From: Oscillospiraceae bacterium
Lineage (GTDB): Bacteria > Bacillota > Clostridia > Saccharofermentanales > Saccharofermentanaceae
Reading direction: 5' to 3'
Assembly (NCBI GenBank): GCA_902775565.1
Contig: CACYMP010000001.1
Span: 1-64,000 of the forward strand
Length of the DNA: 64,000 bases
Shown one piece after another: positions 1 through 6,994 of the stretch (its first letter is position 1; the number at the start of each line of letters is the position of its first letter). The notes under the pieces are model-generated. The model was not told the origin of the DNA, ran no database searches, and saw nothing but the letters and a program-made list of their open reading frames with translations. The position numbers and the translations under genes were made by a program.

Positions 1-93
1 AAGCCGCACGTCAGGCCAATTACTCCCCTAATTATAAGAAAAGTGCAACTGTCGGAGTTAATTACTCTCTAACAATTACACTTTCTATGGTAC

Positions 94-122
94 TAAAAAG
101 CCGCTTCAGTCTGAAGCGGCTT
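94..122 (-). terminator. Rho-independent terminator of the symporter gene
   Basis: A perfect 12-bp inverted repeat (AAGCCGCTTCAG at 98-109, its complement at 111-122) lies 22 bases past the stop codon of the symporter gene. Read on the minus strand the stem is followed by a run of five T. The short symmetrical centre means a few of the inner pairs form the loop. Confidence 0.85.
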
Positions 123-143
123 TGAAGTTCGGTTTTGCTTTTA

Positions 144-1715
144 TCAGACTTCGTCTGCGGGAGCGTTCTCGGGAAGAGAATATCTCTTCTCGATAGTGAC
201 CGTCTCATCGTAGCAGGAGAAGATACCGTCGACCTTTTCCTTGGAAAGCTTAGGTGTGATAAGGCTTACGAGAGGAACGATAACAAGTCCTGCGACCATC
301 GTTACGGCACCTGCGTTGATAGGTGATGCGATGAACTTAAGGAACATGTTCGCAACAGTGAAGCCGACACCGAAGATGAAGCAGACCCATACAGAGAGCT
401 TGGTCGTCTTCTTCCAGTAAAGACCCCAGAGGAAAGGTGCAAGGAATGCGCCTGCGAGTGCACCCCAGGAATAACCCATGAGCTGAGCAATGAACGTCGG
501 AGGGTTAAGTGAGAGGAGTACGGATACGACGATGAAGAAGATGAGGAGCAGACGCATTGTGATGAGCTGTGTCTTTTCCCTCTTCTTTTTATCTTCGTTT
601 GCCTTGGGCTTGATCTGTTCGATAAGGTCTAATGTAACTGTCGAGCTCGATGTGAGAACGAGTGAAGACAGTGTGGACATCGAAGCGGAAAGAACGAGTA
701 CGATGACTACGCCTACGAGGATCGTAGGGAGGTTGTCGAGCATCGTGGGAATGATGGAGTCGTACATGACGGAACCGTCTGCTTTGTAGATCGCAGGATT
801 GCCGCTGTAAAGCCTAGCGAAACCGCCTAAGAAATAGCAGCCGCCTGCAACGATGAATGCGAAGATAGTGGAGATGACCGTTCCTGCCTTAACGGACTTC
901 TCGTCCTTGATCGCATAGAACTTACCGACCATTTGGGGAAGACCCCATGTTCCGAGAGATGTAAGGATGATGACACCGAAGAGGTTGAGCGGGTCAGGTC
1001 CGAAGAAGGATACGAAAGCACCCTGCATTCCCTGGGTAACGGGAAGATCTGAAGGCTGCTGTGAAAGCGTTGTGAGCGCCTGGATGAATCCGCCGTTGTT
1101 ATTGATGACAGTTGCGATGACCGCAGTGATGCCGAAGAGCATGATGACGCCCTGTACGAGGTCATTTACGACTGTAGCCATGTAACCGCCGAGGAGAACA
1201 TAGACGCATGTGAGAGCTGCCATGACGATGATGCAGATCTTGTAGTCGATGTTGAAGGCCATGTTAAAGAGCCTTGAAAGACCATTATAGACTGATGAAG
1301 TGTAGGGGATAAGGAAGATGAAAGAGATGAGCGCTGCAGCGATGCGGAGTGCCTTGCTGTCGAATCTCTTACCGAAGAAATCGGGCATCGTCTTTGAGCT
1401 TAAGTGCTTTGTCATGACGCGCGTTCTTCTTCCTAAGACTATCCACGCGAGAAGTGAACCGAGAACGGCATTTCCGATACCGATCCATGTGGAAGCGACA
1501 CCGTATTTCCAACCGAACTGTCCGGCATAACCTATGAAAACGACTGCGGAGAAATAGGAAGTTCCGTAACCGAAAGCGGTAAGCCAGGGTCCTGCGTTTC
1601 TGCCTCCCAGAACGAAGCCTTCAACGCTGTTTGCTTTTTTACGTGTCATGACACCGATGCCGATCATGACAGCAAAAAAGACTACGAGAAAGATGATCTT
1701 AATTGCCAGATCCAT
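144..1715 (-). CDS. Sodium:solute symporter (SSS/SSF family)
   Basis: A 523-residue polytopic membrane protein with about 13 hydrophobic segments. The N-terminal stretch with FVLGGRNAGPW and GYGTSYFSAVVF is typical of the SSS family (PutP, PanF and SGLT relatives), which move organic solutes with Na+. The length is normal for the family. It is the second gene after an acyl-CoA-type ligase on the same strand (103-base gap) with its own ribosome site (GTGAGGA), and a terminator follows it. This pairing suggests uptake of a carboxylate that the ligase then activates; the substrate cannot be read from the sequence. Confidence 0.85.
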   Translation of the reverse strand: MDLAIKIIFLVVFFAVMIGIGVMTRKKANSVEGFVLGGRNAGPWLTAFGYGTSYFSAVVFIGYAGQFGWKYGVASTWIGIGNAVLGSLLAWIVLGRRTRVMTKHLSSKTMPDFFGKRFDSKALRIAAALISFIFLIPYTSSVYNGLSRLFNMAFNIDYKICIIVMAALTCVYVLLGGYMATVVNDLVQGVIMLFGITAVIATVINNNGGFIQALTTLSQQPSDLPVTQGMQGAFVSFFGPDPLNLFGVIILTSLGTWGLPQMVGKFYAIKDEKSVKAGTVISTIFAFIVAGGCYFLGGFARLYSGNPAIYKADGSVMYDSIIPTMLDNLPTILVGVVIVLVLSASMSTLSSLVLTSSSTVTLDLIEQIKPKANEDKKKREKTQLITMRLLLIFFIVVSVLLSLNPPTFIAQLMGYSWGALAGAFLAPFLWGLYWKKTTKLSVWVCFIFGVGFTVANMFLKFIASPINAGAVTMVAGLVIVPLVSLITPKLSKEKVDGIFSCYDETVTIEKRYSLPENAPADEV

Positions 1716-1818
1716 AGATTGTCCTCACTTCTTGCTTAAAGCCCCCTCAGGCGAAAAGCATGTTTTGTATTTAATAAATATACCTTGCACATGGAAGGAC
1801 CACATGCAAGGCAAATTA

Positions 1819-3456
1819 TTAAGACTGGTTTTCCTGCTCGACAAGTCTCTCGGCACCGTATCTCTTACGGAGGAGAGGCTTCTCGATCTTGCCGGTCGCG
1901 TTTCTCGGAACGTCGGCAAGGATTATCTGCTTAGGCCTCTTGTAACGGGGAAGCTGGTTGCAGAACTTTTCGAGCTCCTCGACCGTGCAGTTGCTGCCGG
2001 GTTCGATCTCAACGATGGCGCCTGTGATCTCACCGAGACGCTTGTCGGGAAGACCGATTACCGCAACGTCCTTGACCTTCGGATATTCCTGAAGGAAGTT
2101 CTCGATCTCAACAGGGTAGATGTTCTCACCGCCTGAAACGATGAGGTCCTTCTTACGGTCAACGAGGAAGTAGAACCCGTCCTCGTCCTGACGTGCCATA
2201 TCTCCGGTGAAGAGCCAGCCGTCTCTGAGCGTGGCAGCGGTTGCTTCAGGGTTCCTGTAGTATTCGAGCATGACACCCGGACCCTTAACGCAAAGCTCTC
2301 CGACTTCGCCCTGCTTAACGGGCTCGCCGTTATCATCAACGATCTTGCATTCCCAGCGGTAGCCTGGAACTCCGATAGCGCCTACTTTATGTGTGTTCTC
2401 AAGACCGAGGTGTACGCAGCCTGGGCCGGTAGACTCGGAAAGACCGTAGTTGGTGTCGTACTGATGCTTGGGGAAGTATTCCTTCCAGTGACGGATCAGT
2501 GAAGGAGGTACAGGCTGTGCGCCGATGTGCATGAGTCTCCACTGATCGAGCTGATAATCGGAAAGCTTGACTTCTCCGCGGTCAAGGGCATCAAGGATAT
2601 CCTGAGCCCACGGTACCAGAAGCCATACGATGGTGCACTTCTCGTCGGAAACAGCCTTCAGGATGACGTCAGGTTTTGTGCCTTTGAGAAGAACTGCTTT
2701 GCTGCATGTCCAAAGTGAACCCATCCAGTGAAATTTAGCTCCCGTGTGATAGAGAGGAGGAATGCAAAGGAAGCAGTCGTCCTTGCCTGTCTCATGATGG
2801 ATGGCCTCCATCTCGGCAGCCTGTGTAAGGCTTCTGTGGGGGTGAAGGATAGCCTTGGGGAATCCTGTTGTTCCGGATGAGAAATAGATAGCGGCATGGT
2901 CTTCTTCCGTGAGCTTGATGTCGGGATCCTTGCTGGAATAATCAGCGACCTGCTGCCAGTAGTTTTCAGCGAACTCAGGTGTCTGACCTTCGCCGACGAA
3001 AAGAAGAAGTCTGTTGTTTGCGATATCGTCTGCGTTGATGGAGATCCTGTCAACGAATTCGGGACCGAAGAACATTACGGATACTTCAGCCAGATCGGCA
3101 CAGTAAGAGATCTCATTTGCGGTATATCTGAAATTAAAGGGAACAGCGATAGCACCGGTCTTGAGGATTCCGAAATAGATAGGGAGCCACTCAAGGCAGT
3201 TGAACATAAGGATAGCAACCTTGTCGCCCTTCTTGATGCCGCGTCCGATGAGCATGTTTGCTACTCTGTTGGACTTCTCATCGAAGATCTGCCATGTGAT
3301 CTCATGGCGGTAGGGTCTGTTTACGGTCTGCTGGACAAGATCGAACTCTTTGAATGAGATCTTTCTCGTGTCATCCATTGTGGGGTTAAGTTCTATGAGA
3401 GCTACTTCGTCGCCGTGTTCTCTGGCGTTGCGTCTCAATAAATCTGTTACCGGCAT
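1819..3456 (-). CDS. AMP-forming acyl-CoA synthetase/ligase (ANL superfamily)
   Basis: A 545-residue adenylate-forming enzyme. The P-loop motif SSGTTGFPK lies near residue 195, YGLSEST near 340, the TGD motif (WLFTGDMARQ) near 415, DRKKDLIVSGGENIYP near 430 and the C-terminal PRNATGKI with the catalytic lysine near 525. This order is that of fatty- or aryl-acid:CoA ligases, which make an acyl-AMP and then the thioester. The chain acid is unknown. Start chosen at the ATG behind GGAGGAAGG. It is probably co-transcribed with the symporter downstream. Benzoate, bile-acid (BaiB-like) or medium-chain substrates are all possible. Confidence 0.85.
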   Translation of the reverse strand: MPVTDLLRRNAREHGDEVALIELNPTMDDTRKISFKEFDLVQQTVNRPYRHEITWQIFDEKSNRVANMLIGRGIKKGDKVAILMFNCLEWLPIYFGILKTGAIAVPFNFRYTANEISYCADLAEVSVMFFGPEFVDRISINADDIANNRLLLFVGEGQTPEFAENYWQQVADYSSKDPDIKLTEEDHAAIYFSSGTTGFPKAILHPHRSLTQAAEMEAIHHETGKDDCFLCIPPLYHTGAKFHWMGSLWTCSKAVLLKGTKPDVILKAVSDEKCTIVWLLVPWAQDILDALDRGEVKLSDYQLDQWRLMHIGAQPVPPSLIRHWKEYFPKHQYDTNYGLSESTGPGCVHLGLENTHKVGAIGVPGYRWECKIVDDNGEPVKQGEVGELCVKGPGVMLEYYRNPEATAATLRDGWLFTGDMARQDEDGFYFLVDRKKDLIVSGGENIYPVEIENFLQEYPKVKDVAVIGLPDKRLGEITGAIVEIEPGSNCTVEELEKFCNQLPRYKRPKQIILADVPRNATGKIEKPLLRKRYGAERLVEQENQS

Positions 3457-3546
3457 TTTCCTTCCTCCGCTTTAATTAAAAATGTCCGTCAGACATAATA
3501 TCACAAAATAAATAATAATTATATAAGGCGGAGCAAATAACAAAGC

Positions 3547-3574
3547 GGCCGGAATAAGAAACCTTATTCCGGCC
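3547..3574 (-). terminator. Hairpin terminator behind the PQY-rich membrane protein gene
   Basis: A 12-bp stem GGCCGGAATAAG (3547-3558) with its complement at 3563-3574 sits 27 bases beyond the stop codon at 3601 on the minus strand. The U-rich stretch after it is interrupted (CTTTGTTATTT), so termination may be partial. Confidence 0.65.
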
Positions 3575-3600
3575 GGTCTTGCCAAACAGCTGATTATATT

Positions 3601-4476
3601 TTACTGACGGGGAGGGAACTGCTGCGGCTGACCGTACTGCGGATAGCCCTGCTGGGGAACCTGCGGATAACCCGGCTGCTGAACAGGCTGCTGCGGGTAT
3701 ACAGGCTGTGCCTGAGGAACCTGCTGATAACCCTGGTAAGGCTGGGGCTGTACGGGAACATAGACCGGAGCGGGCTGGGGAACTACACGTTGAACAACAG
3801 GTCTTACTGCAACCCTGATCGTCGGATGTGTCATCCAGTGTGCCACAAGGAAGATCCAGAACGGGCGGAAGAGGATGATGAGTATATAGACTATTGCTGC
3901 GATCCTCAGGAAGACCGTATATACAGCCTCTTTTGCATCGTTGTTCGAGGTAAGGCTGCTCCACATTGCGATGTTCGTGAGATGCGTGTACATGAGCATG
4001 ACACTGGCGATGATACCTGCAAAGCCCGGGATGAGACAGAGCGGCTTGGGTGCCTTCTTAATGCATGCCAGGACGATCATGCAGACCCATACGAATGTAA
4101 AGGTCAATGTGATCGCTTTATCCAGAACGGATGTCCTTGAGAACATGTTTGCAAAAGAGGACAGACTTGTAAAACCGGTTATGTAAGGCTCCCACTCGAT
4201 CAGCAGAAATATTGAGAAACCCGCTATCAGAAGTCCTATGCTGTTGCGGTTGGATGTGCCGATCATAAGAATGATATAGCCGGTCATCAGGACAAAGAAA
4301 GCGATCCAGAATATGACCTTAACGGCAGGGATGCTGCTTGCGGCATCATCGGGGATGAGAGTTGCGATGAAATAGATGATCTTATAAAAGATCATGACGA
4401 TCATCTCAAGAATAAGGAATACCTTTCCGCCAACTGAACCTCTCGGCTTCTCAGTATAAGTAATCTGCTGTTCCAT
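3601..4476 (-). CDS. Uncharacterised multi-pass membrane protein with Pro/Gln/Tyr-rich tail
   Basis: 291 residues. Residues about 15-210 hold six or seven hydrophobic segments; residues about 215-291 form a low-complexity tail rich in Pro, Gln, Tyr and Val (repeats such as YPQQP, QPGYPQ), probably cytoplasmic. No catalytic motif was recognised. The gene has its own ribosome site (GGGGGAAAG) and lies between two hairpin terminators, so it is likely a single-gene transcription unit. PQY-rich tails of this type often mediate self-association or binding at the membrane, but this is inference only. Confidence 0.7.
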   Translation of the reverse strand: MEQQITYTEKPRGSVGGKVFLILEMIVMIFYKIIYFIATLIPDDAASSIPAVKVIFWIAFFVLMTGYIILMIGTSNRNSIGLLIAGFSIFLLIEWEPYITGFTSLSSFANMFSRTSVLDKAITLTFTFVWVCMIVLACIKKAPKPLCLIPGFAGIIASVMLMYTHLTNIAMWSSLTSNNDAKEAVYTVFLRIAAIVYILIILFRPFWIFLVAHWMTHPTIRVAVRPVVQRVVPQPAPVYVPVQPQPYQGYQQVPQAQPVYPQQPVQQPGYPQVPQQGYPQYGQPQQFPPRQ

Positions 4477-4533
4477 GATCTTTCCCCCTCTGAAACAATT
4501 CCTGATTAATTATAACATCATTTTATTTCAACG

Positions 4534-4570
4534 AAAAAGAGAACCGCAAGGAGGCGTCGGTTCTCTTTTT
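4534..4570 (-). terminator. Strong terminator, usable in both directions
   Basis: A perfect 13-bp stem AAAAAGAGAACCG (4534-4546) and CGGTTCTCTTTTT (4558-4570) with an 11-base loop. It ends the mscS and surface-protein unit on the minus strand, 20 bases past that stop codon; the A and T runs on both sides would let it work on either strand. Confidence 0.9.
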
Positions 4571-4590
4571 CATAGCAAGACCAGGCGGTC

Positions 4591-5730
4591 TTAGTAGTTT
4601 TTCGAAAAGTGGCCGTAAGCGGAATCCTTGATCTTGGTTCCCGTGGAATCCGTAGTTTCAAAATCGGCAAATGTGGTGAAGGACAGCATTCCCTTAGCAG
4701 GAGCTTTCTTCGGATTTTTGAACTCGATATGGAATGAGTTGCCGTCTCGGGTCACCTTGAAATCTTTATTCGTAAAATAAGATGAGCCGCTCTTGGGGAA
4801 GAAGCTGATACCGCCTATCGTAGGATTGGAGATAGGAACGTCATCGTACTTCGGCTTGAGTGTAACATCGAATGTTTTGTCCGCATTCTTTGTAACGGAG
4901 ATGGTGTACATGGTCCCGGTGTAAGAGTTTGTCTGTTCGTTCCAGATACCCACATCCTTTAAGGTTACCGTCTTGTCCTCAGTCTTCTCGCCGTTAAGGG
5001 TATTGGAGACGGTGAGGGTAACGTTAAAATTGTCTTCGCTTGAAGCATCAATGGGCACTTTGAGCATGAGCTTATATTGTTTTTCGTACGGATTGATGCT
5101 GTCGCCTTTTTCGACGCATGACGGATCCATCGTGAAGTCCTGATGGTACTTCTCGTAATGGTATTTCATCTTGCGCTTCTTGGCATTGTATCCGTCATAT
5201 TTGAACAGGTTGGAGTCCAGTGAACCCGTTATGGATGTGACATCGGTTCCGATGTTGGTCCTGAGCGTAAAACTGACTTCGGCCAGGAATCCCTTGCTCA
5301 GCTGGTACATCTGCAGCGAATCGAGCCTGACGGACAAGTCCTCGGTAGCCTTTGGAACCGGTGTCGGAGTAGGAGAAGGAGCAGGCGTCGGGGTAGGGGC
5401 AGGCGTTGTCTCTGCAACAGAAACAGTAGGATCGATGCCTTTGTCATCAGTTGTTTGCGTGACGGATGAAGCAACGGTAATATCGCCCGGAACAGGCGCT
5501 GTTCCGCCTCCCGAGATGAAGAAAGAGACAGCAAGAGTGCTCACGGCAAGAGCAAGCGCAGCAGACCTTGCGGAACCGGATGTACGCTTTACGTAATCAG
5601 TCCCGTGGACGTTCTCGTTATACTCGTCTTCAGGTGCCGGCATACAGGCATCTTCAGGCGGGAGCGATGCGCCCTCTTTCGGCGGCTCCGCATTGTAATA
5701 GTCAAATGCGTTCTTATAGTCTTCAGCCAT
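4591..5730 (-). CDS. Uncharacterised membrane-anchored extracytoplasmic protein
   Basis: 379 residues. An acidic N-terminal cytoplasmic segment (1-50) is followed by one transmembrane helix (about 55-73), a Pro/Thr-rich linker of PTP repeats (about 108-130) and a roughly 250-residue beta-rich outer region without cysteines. The type II topology and Pro-Thr spacer are typical of clostridial surface proteins whose outer domain is held away from the wall. No enzyme motif was seen. It follows mscS after 47 bases with a ribosome site (GGGAGA) and shares its terminator, so the two are probably co-transcribed. Confidence 0.7.
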   Translation of the reverse strand: MAEDYKNAFDYYNAEPPKEGASLPPEDACMPAPEDEYNENVHGTDYVKRTSGSARSAALALAVSTLAVSFFISGGGTAPVPGDITVASSVTQTTDDKGIDPTVSVAETTPAPTPTPAPSPTPTPVPKATEDLSVRLDSLQMYQLSKGFLAEVSFTLRTNIGTDVTSITGSLDSNLFKYDGYNAKKRKMKYHYEKYHQDFTMDPSCVEKGDSINPYEKQYKLMLKVPIDASSEDNFNVTLTVSNTLNGEKTEDKTVTLKDVGIWNEQTNSYTGTMYTISVTKNADKTFDVTLKPKYDDVPISNPTIGGISFFPKSGSSYFTNKDFKVTRDGNSFHIEFKNPKKAPAKGMLSFTTFADFETTDSTGTKIKDSAYGHFSKNY

Positions 5731-5777
5731 AATCTAAATCTCCCGTAGCTTTTGCTGTCAGGACTGCTAACGGATGA

Positions 5778-6839
5778 TCACTTGTTTGAATTGTGGACAA
5801 CGACCTGAGGGAACGGGATCTCAACATTGTTCTTGTCAAAGAAACCCTTGATCTCGCGGTTCAGTACTCGGGGTGCCTTGTAGATGTCTTTCTCATTGAC
5901 TCTTGCGCCGATCTTGAGGATAACGCCGCTGTCCGAGAGCTCCTGAACGCCAAGGTATGTTGGATCCTCAAGGAAGAGCTCCGGATACTTTACCTTGACC
6001 GAAGGCAGGTAGTCGCGGAGCTTGGGCTCTAAGACATCAAGATCCGTTGAATATGCAACGCTTACGAGTGTCGTTGCAAAGCTTGCAACGGTTGAACGGT
6101 TGAGGATGTTTCGAAGATCTGAATTGTTGATGATCTTGATGTTGCCGCCCATGTCGCGGATAGCGGTCGTACGGATGCCTATAGACTCAACGACGCCTCT
6201 GAAGCCGCCCGTCTCGATTATGTCACCGACGTTGAACTGGTCTTCAAAAACAAGGAAGATTCCCGTAACCAGGTCTTCTACGAGGCTCTGTGCACCGAAA
6301 CCGACGATAAGTGCAACGAGCCCGACGCTTGCCAGGATTGCTGTCATGTTGATTCCGATCGCGGAAAGACACCAGAAGAAGCAGATGAGTGTCGTGATGT
6401 AGCTGGCCGCCGAGTTGAGGAGTGACACAGCCGATCTTCCCTTGCTGCTCTTCGGGTGTATGTGCTGTATGATGAAGCGGATCACAGAGGTCAGGAGTAT
6501 CATCATGAGAATGATCGCGATGACCTGGAAAATGGTAGCCCAGTTAAAGACAAAGGTGCCTGAGATCTTCTCAACATCACCGAAGATCTTGCTCCATGCG
6601 GTAGTGATAGTTGTTTTGGCTTCCTGTGGAAGGAAGGGAATGATCCCGGGGTTTGTAATGACAAGGAAGACAAGCAGGATGACAGCCCATTTGATCATTG
6701 TCGCAACCTTGATCGTCTTGCCTTTGAAGGTTATCTTGGACAAGTCACGTTTCGGCTGTGCAGGCGGCTGTACCTGAGGCTGCTCCGGGGTTTTTGAGGC
6801 ATTGTCTTTTGCCTGTTCGGGGATATTATTGTTTTCCAT
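5778..6839 (-). CDS. Small-conductance mechanosensitive channel (MscS family)
   Basis: 353 residues. A Pro/Gln-rich N-terminal tail (1-35) is followed by membrane segments near 48-68, 100-125 and 140-165, then the pore-lining helix with GLVALIVGFGAQSLVED and the MscS beta domain starting FNVGDIIETGGFRGVVESIGIRTT. These are the signature elements of the family, which releases solutes on hypo-osmotic shock. The start ATG follows a strong ribosome site (AGGAGGG). It heads a two-gene unit with the surface protein downstream and is divergent from the copper ATPase. Confidence 0.92.
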   Translation of the reverse strand: MENNNIPEQAKDNASKTPEQPQVQPPAQPKRDLSKITFKGKTIKVATMIKWAVILLVFLVITNPGIIPFLPQEAKTTITTAWSKIFGDVEKISGTFVFNWATIFQVIAIILMMILLTSVIRFIIQHIHPKSSKGRSAVSLLNSAASYITTLICFFWCLSAIGINMTAILASVGLVALIVGFGAQSLVEDLVTGIFLVFEDQFNVGDIIETGGFRGVVESIGIRTTAIRDMGGNIKIINNSDLRNILNRSTVASFATTLVSVAYSTDLDVLEPKLRDYLPSVKVKYPELFLEDPTYLGVQELSDSGVILKIGARVNEKDIYKAPRVLNREIKGFFDKNNVEIPFPQVVVHNSNK

Positions 6840-6948
6840 AACGTAACCCTCCTGCCATTTATGTGAATCTATACTTCAATGGTACGAAATATAAAAGAAA
6901 TTTGTGTTAACAAAGTTGAAAAAAAACAATAATAGAGATATCTGAAAT

Positions 6949-6981
6949 TTGACGAGCCGTGGCAGTTAGGCTATTCTAACT
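6949..6981 (+). promoter_or_regulatory. copA promoter with an inverted repeat over the -10 box
   Basis: TTGACG (6949-6954), a 17-base spacer and TATTCT (6972-6977) make a good sigma-70-type promoter 17 bases before the copA ATG. The perfect inverted repeat AGTTAG-N6-CTAACT (6964-6969 and 6976-6981) covers the -10 box and is a candidate operator. It does not match the CopY, CsoR or CueR sites I know. The transcript leader would be only about 10 bases and no clear ribosome site is present. Confidence 0.55.
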
Positions 6982-6994
6982 TCGGGTAAATAAA

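Noticed and set aside
1..90. Open reading fragments at the left edge
   Set aside because: One frame stays open through the terminator hairpin and another ends at base 72, but neither has a recognisable sequence and the region is AT-rich, so it is more likely non-coding.
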